Assembly: GCA_037447655.1 (NCBI GenBank)
Contig: JBBHKE010000323.1
Coordinates: 281,356-313,716, forward strand
Length of the DNA: 32,361 nucleotides
Direction: 5' to 3'
Source: Zygnema cylindricum
Taxonomy: Eukaryota > Streptophyta > Zygnematophyceae > Zygnematales > Zygnemataceae
A program made the translations under genes and the position numbers. Under the pieces are notes generated by a model. The model searched no databases and was not told where the DNA came from. It saw nothing but the letters and a program-made list of their open reading frames with translations. The stretch's first letter is position 1; every line of letters starts with the position of its first letter. Below are positions 10,686-21,100 of the stretch, piece after piece.

Positions 10686-10931
10686 GAAGAAAAGAAAAAA
10701 AAAAGAAAAAAGAAAAACAGGACACCGTGTAAACCCTAAAAATCAGCTCTCGATGAAGAGAGAGAGTTAGAAGCGGTTCAAAAAATATATTTTTTGTACT
10801 TTTTCCGTATTAAACATTAAAAATTAAACTTTTCCAGAGTGACGTTTACGGGATTTGAACCGTGGTCTGCAAAATTGTCAAAAACTTTTAAATTTAGGTC
10901 GACGGTAAAAAGTACAGTGCATACAGTAAAG

Positions 10932-11127
10932 TACACCGTGTATCGCCATTACTGCTGATTTTTTTTTGCAAGTTAAACCATGTTTTTCCCGTACACACAT
11001 GTCGGATTTTAGATCGGACGGCTGCGATTGAAATTTAAGATTCTCACCTTCCGATTGGCGGTCTCAAATCGAAAATTGGACAAATGTGTACGGAGAAAAG
11101 AACTTTTATGTGGCGAAAAAGATATTA
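10932..11127. mobile_element. 221-bp-family MITE, copy 1 (right end interrupted)
   Basis: Left end TACACCGTGTATCGCCATTA. It contains the family core: 'GTACACACATGTCGGATTTT', 'CGATTGGCGGTCTC', 'GTGTACGGAGAAAAG', and 'GTGGCGAAAAAGATATTAACAC'-type right side, which runs straight into the inverted repeat at 11127. Confidence 0.75.
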
Positions 11128-11680
11128 ACACTACACCGCCAATCGTTATTAGCGTTGTGTACGCTAATTCCGTCCCGCTTTTTTTTTTTTTTATTCTCCA
11201 TTAGTGTAGTTCATTCTATTTTTTTCTTTATTCTATTTAGGGTTATTTTCAGTACGTTGTCTCCTAAATAGAGTGGTGTACGGTCAGTTTCAGACCGTAC
11301 AAAAATGTACCTTTTAAGTTAAAAAGTACAATAAATTAGTTTTAGTAACCGCGGACGCATGAGAATGTGCGTTCTAAAAAGGAAAAAAAACAAGGTCGTA
11401 AAAAAATCCCGCTCGCACATATTCGTCCGACAGCCGCGTTTCGACCGTGTGAATGTACGATTTGTGTACGATTTGTCAGATTTTGTACGGAGACCTATAT
11501 TAGTGTAAGCATGTTTGCGACCGACATTTTTTTTTTCAAAGATCCAAATTACCATAACCAAACAATTAGAATGTATGATTTTTTCCAAAATTTTCAACTT
11601 CTTAAATAGCGTACACCACGGTAATTATTTTTATACGCTAAAAAAACTTACACGCTAATAACGATTGGCGGTGTAGTGTT
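11127..11680. mobile_element. Short TIR DNA element (TACACCG family), 554 bp, nested
   Basis: 29-bp perfect terminal inverted repeats (11127-11155 and 11652-11680; core CTACACCGCCAATCGTTATT). The interior resembles 411-1030. It appears inserted in the right arm of the MITE at 10932 and overlaps the start of the element at 11675. Confidence 0.82.
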
Positions 11681-12072
11681 GGGTATCGAGGACCCTTTGC
11701 CGATATTCGATATATATCGAATTTCAGGTACCCGATAATCGATATATCGCTTCGATATATCGAAAATTAAAATATCGCGATGCATCCGTGATATATCGCC
11801 GATATGCCGTATCGCCAATATATCGAGCCATAAAAAAGATAAAAATTTCATTTTTTTTTTCAAAACCCCCCCCCGGGGGAGAGGTAAATATCCGTAAAAT
11901 TTTCCGTACGATTTCTCGTACTATGAATGTACGGACACCCATTTTTTTGCGATATATATCGCGATAATTTATGTTGGTCCCGGTACGATATATCGAGGAA
12001 TCTGCTCGATCGATATTCGATATATTGAATATCGCAATCATCGCGATATGAATTTACCCGATACCCAACACT
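11675..12072. mobile_element. 398-bp element with AGTGTTGGGTATCG inverted ends
   Basis: 14-bp perfect inverted ends at 11675-11688 and 12059-12072. The interior is densely filled with palindromes of the CGATATATCG type. The ends recall hAT termini, but no 8-bp duplication is visible, perhaps because it abuts another TIR element. Confidence 0.65.
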
Positions 12073-12088
12073 AATTTAACACTAATAG

Positions 12089-12283
12089 CGTACACTTTGT
12101 AGTGAAACCATGTTTCCCCCCCGGTACACACATGTCAGATTATGGATCGGACGGTTTCGATTGAAATTCAAGATTCCCAGCTTCCGATTGGCAGTCTCAA
12201 ATTGAAAATCGGACAGCTGTGTACGGAGAAAAGATGTTTTAAGTGGCAAAAAATATATCAGCACTAATAGCGATACACGGTGT
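12089..12283. mobile_element. 221-bp-family MITE, copy 2
   Basis: Same core as copy 1 (GGTACACACATGTCAGATTA, CCGATTGGCAGTCTCAAATT, GTGTACGGAGAAAAGATGTT) and right end AGCGATACACGGTGT. The left TIR is altered. Confidence 0.75.
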
Positions 12284-12332
12284 TCTTACCTGTACTGTAA
12301 AGATGATTGGGTTGGGTTTCAATTTACCTCTA

Positions 12333-12543
12333 AAATAGTGCTGATGTATTTTCCGCCACTTAGAACGTCCTTTCTCCGTGCACACTGATAAAAGGTTTTA
12401 ATCCGACAGCTTCTATTGAAGGCGATATTCTCACCTTCCTATTGGCGGTCTCCAATCGAAAATCGGGTATGAGTGCACCAAGAATAAATAAATTAAAATT
12501 TGTCGAATTAAACATTACCACCAACAGCGATGCACCACGTACA
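12333..12543. mobile_element. 221-bp-family MITE, copy 3 (diverged)
   Basis: CCGCCACTTAGAACGTCCTT, TCTCCGTGCACAC, CTATTGGCGGTCTCCAATCG and CAGCGATGCACCACGTAC follow the family order; the ends are worn. Confidence 0.6.
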
Positions 12544-12565
12544 GGACTACAGGGGATTAATTTCG

Positions 12566-12836
12566 TACACTTTGTACGGCTATTAGTGCGAATCTTAAAA
12601 CAGCCTTTGTCGTGCATACGTGTCCAATTATTGTTTGCTTCCCACCATTTAGAAAGTGAGGATCCTGACTTTCAATCGCAACCGTCGGAAGAAGAATTTG
12701 AATGCAAGATTCTCGCCTTCTGATTGGCGGTCTTTGAATTGAAAATTCGAAACGTGTCGGCAGAGAAAAAACGTTTTTACATTCGAAAAACGATAAAAGA
12801 TCAACACTAAAATACTGTGGCTACACGCTGGTAAAC
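12566..12836. mobile_element. 221-bp-family MITE, copy 4 (diverged)
   Basis: CATACGTGTCC, CTTTCAATCGCAACCGTCGG, CTGATTGGCGGTCTTTGAAT and a worn right end near CTGTGGCTACACG. Confidence 0.55.
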
Positions 12837-13229
12837 TGCAGAGGATCTGCGCTCGGACCTTGCCGTCGGCAAAAATCTATTGGTACTGTATTTTTAACAT
12901 TTCCGTGTGTGAAACGGTGTGTCGTTATTATCTTTGACATGTTTTTCACTTTTACAGTTTTTTGTAGTGTTGAATAACAAAAAATCCACGCCAAGGCCAC
13001 GTATACCCTTAAACTGAGAGCACGACTACAATATATGCGACATATACTGAGAGAGCGGTGGGTGTGGCAGCCTAAAAAAGGGAAAAAAAAAAAAAAAAAA
13101 GTAAAAAAAAAGTAAAAACAATAAAGTAAAAAAAAAAAAAAAAAGTAAAAATAAATGAATAAATAAAGTTGATAACAATAAGCGAAGATCCAACCCTAGG
13201 CCGCAAAAAAGATCGAAGTTGGACCCTAT

Positions 13230-13386
13230 GCTTGAGCAATACACACTTGTCCGATTTTCAATTTGAGACCGCCAACCGGAAGCTGAAAATCTTAACCGTC
13301 AGATCTATGAACCGACATGTGTGTACGGAGAAAAGATGTTTTAAGTGGCAAAAAAAAATTAACACTAATTACGATTCACGGTGGTA
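13230..13386. mobile_element. 221-bp-family MITE, copy 5 (left end missing)
   Basis: ATACACACTTGTCCGATTTT, TTTGAGACCGCCAACCGGAA, GTGTACGGAGAAAAGATGTT and right end TTACGATTCACGGTGGTA. It matches the intact copy at 31278 closely. Confidence 0.72.
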
Positions 13387-14099
13387 GGTTCTTGTTTTCG
13401 ACTACGGCTACCTTATCGATGACATGTTGTTGCATCCTCGAGTGACAGGTGGTCACGGGGAAAGAGAGGGAAGAGAACGTAAAGGAACTCTATCTTAGGC
13501 TACGACAAGTACAAGCGGACGAGGAAACATAAGGGATTTTAGGGTTTTTTAAGGATTTTTTGGGGTTTTTTAGGATCATTGAAACGGTAAGAAACCTTCG
13601 TCGTGTAAGAGTATTGTCCACGAAAACCTTTTTTCTTTTTTTTTTTTTTTTTGAAAGGATTTGTGTGTTTGGACCTCCGTCTTGAGAATTTGACAGGGCC
13701 GAAATGGTCTTAGGACACCGTTTCCCATTTCTCGTTAAAGCGGAAACTGTATTCTTGTAAGGCTTCCCACAATCCAGTCAAGAGACTTGAGAGGCAAGTA
13801 CACAAGAAAATTGGTTTACTACCGAAATAGAAAAGAAAAAAAAGGTTTCTTTTAAGCACCCGTATGTGATATTTTTCGACAATTCGAGAGAGATGATAAA
13901 TGGATGAACAAAATCAAATATAACGGAAAGGATTTGAAATAAAGGGCAAAGTAAAGACAACAAATTTAGTGTGTAGGGAGAATTTTCATATAACACTTTG
14001 TTAATCTCACAGTAAAAATGTTTTGCCAAAAATGTCAAAGCAAAGGAATAACAAACATTCGGACAAAAAAAATCAGATTTTTTTAAAAGAGCCCTAAAC
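13387..14099. other. Intergenic, no gene recognised
   Basis: Short T runs and a TTTAGGGTTTTTTAAGG-like patch (13537-13575); ORFs here are AT-driven. Confidence 0.45.
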
Positions 14100-14690
14100 A
14101 CCTTAAAAGCCCTAAAAACATAAAACCTGTTAAAAACACTTAAAATCCTTAAAGACCCGCAAAACCCTTAAAAACCCTGAAAGCCCTAAATAATCCTCAG
14201 AAAACCCTAAAGAACCCAGAGTGCTCGGTTGTATGGTAACTTCACTACCCACTTTTTACGTAAAAAAAGGAAAGCTTTTCGAATCTACTAACTTTTTTTT
14301 TTTTTTACATCATATACTAGAGACTAAAAAATGTTTTTTTTTTTTAACTTCACAATTACTAAGAATTTTTCAACATTAATAAGTTCGAACAAAATAAAAT
14401 AAAACTGTACCCCAAAAAAATAACAAAACATACAGAAAAACAAATTAGATAGATAAACAAAATAAAAAAGAAAAGCAAAATGAAAAAGAAAAAAGAAAAA
14501 ACAAAATAAAAAAGAAAAAACAAAATCTTTTCTCGAATTACTTTTTAAAACTTTTTTTTTCTTTTTTGGAAAAGTGTTCACATAAGGCTATGGCTCGTGC
14601 CCAAAACCAACCTTCGTGAACTTAGCCAAAAAACCCTAAAAAAAGCTAAAAAACCCTAAAAACCCTAAAAACCTAAAAAAAAAAAAAAAC
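14100..14690. repeat. Degenerate plant-telomere-like CCCTAAA tracts
   Basis: 14096-14215 and 14625-14690 hold many CCCTAAA/CCCTTAAA variants such as aaaccctaaaaaccctaaaa. The spacing is irregular, so this is interstitial, not a telomere. Lies just downstream of the kinase stop. Confidence 0.6.
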
Positions 14691-14821
14691 TAAAAATTTT
14701 TGTACCCAAAAATGGAAAAAAAAAAAAAAAAAAACTTTAAACCCTACATTTCTCTAAAACTTATAAAACCTTCTCATCCTATAAACCAAAAATATAACCA
14801 AAAATATAAAACCTCTCCATC

Positions 14822-15532
14822 TTATAAAGTTTTATAACGTAAATTATTTATTTCTCCTAAGCTCTCATTTTCATACCTTTCTTCAGAAACTAAATTTCTC
14901 CCTCTCCTCTCTCTAACAAATATACTTTGGAAACTTTCCTTTCCTTTGACAAAAGATTTTACCAAAATTTTCTGAAAAAGAAAAACAAAAGCCGTCGTAA
15001 TAATAGTTAAAGTTACCAAAAACATTTTAATTCGCAAAAATAAACCTCCCTTAAACCTCAATAAGGCCGCCCTTATCATAAACCACATCCTCTTATTTTG
15101 CATTCTTACCCTCACCTTCGAAGAAACCTCCTTTCCACTCTCTCTCCCGCTCTCCCTCTCCCTCTCTCTCCTCTCCTCCCTCTCCCCCTCCCTCTCCCTC
15201 TCCCTCTCTCCCACCGACAAATTCACATTCCCCTTGTAAGCTCCATTTTTGTTTTCATCGGAATCCAAAAAATTTCCGTTTACAACAGAATTTTCCAAAA
15301 AGTCAACGGAAGTCAACGGAACGGTTGTCGGAGCCTTTCCATGTGAAACAGTTGAAAACTTCCGGGAAAAGGACGAGGAAAAAGACGTCGAAATTTCGAA
15401 AACGAACTTGTACAAATGTGAAATAGAAAGCAATAGTTTCTGGAAAAAAACTACTGAAAGTTCTTTCGCTAATTTCTCTCTCACTCTCGAAGCTTCTTTC
15501 GAAACAAAAGCCTGTCCAAGGGCTTCCATATC
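14822..15532 (-). CDS. ABC1K exon 16 (C-terminal exon, one hydrophobic segment)
   Basis: Starts [20 protein letters not shown] after acceptor GGGACAG|GA, in phase with exon 15, and stays open to a TAA at 14822-14824 (236 residues). It carries a GER/RER-rich microsatellite stretch (15130-15214) that could be either coding or an 84-bp intron, because GTGGGA and GGAAAG at its borders are in phase both ways. Near the end [19 protein letters not shown] is a good single membrane span, then a basic tail ending NNLRYKTL. The conserved part is only the first ~20 residues; the rest is lineage-specific and the exact end is inferred. Confidence 0.68.
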   Translation of the reverse strand, partial: DMEALGQAFVSKEASRVREKLAKELSVVFFQKLLLSISHLYKFVFEISTSFSSSFSRKFSTVSHGKAPTTVPLTSVDFLENSVVNGNFLDSDENKNGAYKGNVNLSVGEREREREGEREERRERERESGRESGKEVSSKVRVRMQNKRMWFMIRAALLRFKGGLFLRIKMFLVTLTIITTAFVFLFQKILVKSFVKGKESFQSIFVRERRGRNLVSEERYENESLGEINNLRYKTL

Positions 15533-18073
15533 CTGTCCCAAAAACCCCAAAAAAATCCCAAGAACCCCAAAAAAATCCCAGAAACCCCAAAAAAATCCCA
15601 AAAACCCCGAAAAAACCCCAGAAACCCCCAAATCCCAAAGCCGCAAAAACCCCAAAACAGCAACAAACCCGAAAAACCCAAAAACAGCAAAAAAAGACAA
15701 AATCCCCCAAACCCCAAAACCCATCCCAAAACGGAATCGTCAGTATGAAAAAATAGCATTAATTTTTTGCTGTTCTTAACCTTGATTTCAAAAAAATAAA
15801 ATAAAAAATGGGACTAATTGTTCTCTTCTCATCTTGATTGTTTTGCAGAAAAATAAACAAACAATAAAATCATAAAAATAATCCAGAAAGAAAAGAGTAC
15901 AGTGATAATAAATAATGATAATAAAATACAAGAAAAAATAATATTATAACAATGGTAATAAACGGAAACAAAAGCAGAAATATACGACGATGCTCGTAAA
16001 ATACGATATAGAGTGTGCACTATATTTAGTATGCACCATTTTTGTTTTTTGTTTTTCCAATACCAACTTCCATCAAATTAATCTCAATTTATTCTTATTT
16101 TTTTCAGCTTAAATTGACTTATCTGGTTGTTTTGAACTAAAAAAAAGACAAAAAGAACAAAAAAAACAAGAAAAAAGGACAAAATTTGTCCTTAAAAGCC
16201 ACAGTATAGTAGTGAAACAGTTTACATGTTTCAAAGTTTAACTAATTATTGTGAATGTAGAATTAGAAAATAGATAATAAGAGAGAGAGAACTAGAAAAT
16301 AGAAAATAAGAGAGAGAGAGAACTAGAAAATAGATAACAAGAGAGAGAGAAAGACGATAAACAAATAGGATTTTTAGAATTAGGGTTTTAACAATGAGGG
16401 TTTTTAAAATTTGGGCAAGAAGTTATTTAAGTACTAAAAATTTAAAATAAAAATAAAAAACTAGGGAATTAAAAATGTTTTTACTCACAGCTTCGAGTAA
16501 AACTCGACGAGCACTCGAAGCCTCGAGAGAAAATACCAATTCCATAAGAGACGAAGTTAATCCGTCCTTTTTCTTCTCTATCTCTCCCCCTAACCCTATA
16601 TACCCATTATACGTTTTTTTCGAATTTTCCTCCTCTCTCTCCTCCCCTCCCTCCCCCCCAATTGGCTCTCCGAGAAATGGGAGGGAACCGGACGCAGCTT
16701 CTTTACCTCTGGAGAAAGAAAAAAAATATTATTTTTTATTCGATTTTACCTTTAATCATTTTTTTTTGTTTATTTTCTGAAACATTTATTTTTATTTTTT
16801 GTTCCATTTTTGATTATTCTGCTATTAAAAAGGAAAAAAAACACACCCCATTCATAAAAAGAAGACCCAAATTTTACGATTCCTTTTTTCTTGATTAGTA
16901 ATAAAAAAAGAAAACCCTCCAACTCTCTCTTTCACTCTCTCTCTCTCCCTACCTCTCTTTCTATCGCTCCCTCTCCCTATCTCTCTCTTTCTCTCCCCCC
17001 CACTCTCTCTCTCCCTACATCTCTTTATATCTCTTTCTCTGCCTCTCTCTCACTCTCGACTATTAATTTATGAAATATTTGTTTAATTCATTTATAACTT
17101 CATTTTTTATTCAAGACAATCCTCTACTAAACTATTTTTTTTTCTTTTTTGAAAATCCAGAAAGAAAAAAAAAAGCAATTTTGTTTTAGGGAGAGGGTTG
17201 AGGGAGAGGGAGAGGGGAGGGGTAGAGGGGAGAGAGAGAGGAAAGGAGGGAGAGGGAAAGGGAGAGGGAGAGGGAGAGGGAGAGGGGAGAGGTAGAGGGT
17301 AGAGAGAGAGGAAAGGAGGGAGAGAGAAAGGGAGAGGGAGAGGGAGAGGGGAGAGGGAGAGGGAAGAGGGAGAGAGGAAAGGAGGGAGAGGGAGAGGGAA
17401 AGGGAGAGGGAGAGGGAGAGGGTGAGGGGAGAGGGAGAGGAGAGAAGCTGGGAGAAAGGAGGGAAAAAAAGGTAGAGGGAGAGAGAGAGTGTGCGAATCA
17501 GTTTTTATCAAAAAAAAAAAAAGGAAGAAAGAAAAAAAAGGAGCAAAAAAGAAAAAAAAAGGGTCAAGGAGAGAGAGAGGTAAGAGTGACCTGGTGGCCT
17601 GGAGGGAAGAAGCACTCAAGGCCGTTAAACGGTCCCAGCGGAACCTTCCCTCCTCCGTTAATAGCAACTGACACGGAACCAGACAAATACAAACTGTTAC
17701 ATTTCACTTTTTCTCTCTCTCAGTCTATCGCCCCCCCCGTCCCCTCTCCCTCTCTCTCTCCCTCTCTCTCCTTCTCCCTCTCTTTCTGTCTTTCTCTCCC
17801 TCTCACTCTTTCTCCCTCTCCCTCTTCCTCCATCTCTCTCCTTCTCCCTCTCTCTCTTTCTTCTTCTCTCTCTTTCTCCCTCTCCCTCTTTCTCCCTCTC
17901 CCTCTTTCTCCCTCTCCCCCTTCATCTCTCTCTTTCTCCCTCTCTCTCGTCTCTCACTCTTTTTCACAAATTCATCTTTTTCTTTTTCTCTTTTATGTTA
18001 TTTGGAAAATCTATTAATAGAAAATTTGCTATTTTTACCCAATGTAAAAGGGTGGTAAAATTTGTGTACTTTA

Positions 18074-18123
<50 letters not shown>

Positions 18124-21100
18124 TGCTAAAAATTTGAATCCAAAAAAGTGAAATATTGATAAAATTGGAACTGGAAAAGTGGAATCTTGAATCGAAAAAA
18201 GTAAAATATTGCTAAAATTTCAATCAAAAAAATAAAAAACATCAGCATACCATTTTCAGAATTAAATTGAGTCAAACTCGATCGCTCAATCAATCAAAAC
18301 TCAGAACAGTAAATCAAATCAGCGGAAAGGGAGGACTCGAGAGGAGAGAAGTCGAAGTATTCAAAATGTCATCGGTAAATAGTCTCCTCACCACATAGGG
18401 ATAGGCGGAGGCAAAAACTTTAAAATTTTCGTCCACCGCAAGACCAATTCCTGTACCGAAAAAAAAAAGTAGGGGAAAAAAGATATACAAAACCGCTAAA
18501 AAAAAACCAATAAAAAGGACAAAAAACGACAAAAACAATGGAGAAAAACGACAGCAAAAAACGGACAAAAGGTCAACGGTCAATGGTCAATGGTCAAAGG
18601 TCAACAGTCAATGGTCAAAGGTCAACGGTCAAAGGTAGACAGTCAAAGGTCTTGTTGTTTGTTTCAATAACATCAATAAAAGGTCTAAAAGTAAAAAAAA
18701 GAGGGTTAACTTTAAAAAAAGTATAAATCAGAGGATATTTTTAGGAGATCTGTATTAAGGAGTAAAAATTGCAAAACAGTGTTAATAACATTGATAAAAA
18801 GGACTAAAAATTGAAAAAAAGAGAGTCAATAACATTTATAGTAGTAAAATTGACCACATTACTCGATATTAAATTAAGATTAATTTTTCCTCATCTGAAA
18901 TAATTAAATATTTAATTAATTAACTAACTGTTGGTTCGAATAACTATTATACATACTATATTATTATTAGTAACAATACTATTTGCATTATTACTATTAT
19001 TACTCTAATAATAATGATTCTAATACGAATTATTCAAAAATTTCTTTTACTGAAATAGTGTAAAATAGCAATGGTTCTAATTAGAGCTTAATGAACTAAT
19101 ACTAATGATTTTTGAACTTCACGGCATAGTTTAATACTTACCACTTAACACTACGCCTTAAGACTTGAGAAGTATTACAACTTTTTCTTAGTAGTTTATA
19201 ACCTTAGAGACTTTAATACTTTTGTGGTACAAGTTACCTTCGAGGGAAGCGAGGGATCTCAACACAAGCGTATAATAGGCCGGAAGTTTGAAGCGAAAAC
19301 GGAGAGCTATTCTCCACAATTGTGTCGTTACCTTCGAAAAAAAAGAAAAAAAAAAGAAAAAACATCGAAAACACGATAGACATAATTTATCCCATTTTCA
19401 CGAGATCCATAAGAAAAATAACAATTTCTTAATAGACTTAAAATAAACAATTTTCAACAAACTTCAGTTTCAAACCCATGACACTAAACCATACAATATA
19501 TTTAAATCTATTTTACCACACTAACTTTCATTTCATTCTTTGAATACGATGGCCGAAATCAAAACAAAATCTAACATCTTTACTAATTTCAAAATCAATT
19601 AACATGAATCAATTTATTACTAATCATTGTTTAATTTTATTTGAGACTATCCTATCAAAACTTTCCACAGAAATTCTGTTACCCACAACGGACATGGAAG
19701 CCGCCCCAAAAGCTGACAAAAAGTGACAAATTTTGTTATCAATTTGATTATATACTCGGTACCAATTTTGTCATTATAATCTAATTTATAAGTTTTTTTT
19801 TTAAATTTTATAACTGACCTGTCCAAACTTTATGTTGGGAATTCCGTTCCGTACAACGGCCGTGGGACCCACCCCAAAAGCCTCCTCCAACGCCTGGTCC
19901 TCCCTCCATTCCGTACCACAAAAAGACAAAAAGGGGAAAAAACACTGTTTTTGAGTCCAGATGTTTTGGCTAATAAAGGGAACACAAAAAGACAAATAAA
20001 ATAAAAAAAAACTATTTTTTGAGTACAGATGTTTTGGCTATAAAGCGAACACTAAAAAACAAAAAAAAACACTATTTTCGCGTGCTGACATTTGGCTAAT
20101 AAAGTGAACAAAAAAAGACAAAAAAACTATTTTTGAGTACAGGAGGTTCAGTCAATAAAGTGAACTCCCATAGTAGCACAAACAGACCATTTTTCTTCGG
20201 CATCGGTTTTTGTTATAAAAGTCTAACCACATCTAGTGACAAAGACAAAAAGTGGCCGAGGACTGACGTTTGTGAATAAAGGGTAGTCAACACTGGCACA
20301 AAAAGACAAAGAAAAAAAAAAGAAATTGAGTTAAACTAATTTAAAAAATATATATATATATAAATTTCAACCCTCCACACTAATTAGTGTTTCACACGCC
20401 TTAAAAAAACGATAGACTACTCCATACATTTCTGTTTTGATTATTTAATCACATTTTATTTTATTGTATTTTATTTTGTGTGTATTTTTTCACTTCTTCA
20501 AACGCGTTTTCTTTGGTGCATAAATATTCAATTTTGTTACCGGAATCTTGTGATCTGAAAAGTAAATTTGAATATATATTATATAAAAAGTCAATATTAA
20601 ATAAAATTTGACACGTGTGAATTTCACAGTTCAGAATTCACCATACCAGGTGGCCAAAACTCCCAACCTCCCCCAAATGAACCCAAAAATAAAGCCCAAA
20701 AAACCCCAAAAAACCCCAAACCCAAAGCCCATCCTCCTTTCCTCGACCCCTATCCCTTTGGGTTTAGAACCCCATAGCTAAGTCCCGCCAGAAGGGACCC
20801 GCTCCGCATCCACCCAAAAACCCCAACCCCCAAACCCCTGCTAAAACCCCCAAAAAAAACCCAAAAAACCCAAAACCCCAAAAAACCTCCAAAAACCCCA
20901 GAAAACCCCAGAAAACCCCAAAAAAACCCCAGAAAACCCCAAAAAAAACCCCAGAAAACCCCAAAAAAACCCCAAAAAACCCCAAAAAAAACCCAATCCT
21001 CTCCCTCTCACCCTCGTCACTTCGGCCCTATCCGTTTGGGGTTTTAGGATCTCCATGGCCGCCAAGTCGTCCGCCAGAGAGGCCCACTCGGCGTTCACCA

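Noticed and set aside
10845-10880. tRNA-like B-box (minus strand GGTTCAAATCCCG), possible tRNA or SINE
   Set aside because: No T-stem of five pairs, no acceptor stem, and no A-box at the right distance.
14096-14690. CCCTAAA tracts as a chromosome end
   Set aside because: Irregular spacing and many variants, with unique DNA and a gene on either side: interstitial telomere-like DNA only.
20640-20700. Further fossil of exon 10 around 'accaggtggccaaaactcc'
   Set aside because: Similarity is limited to about a dozen bases of GC-rich text; not distinguishable from chance.
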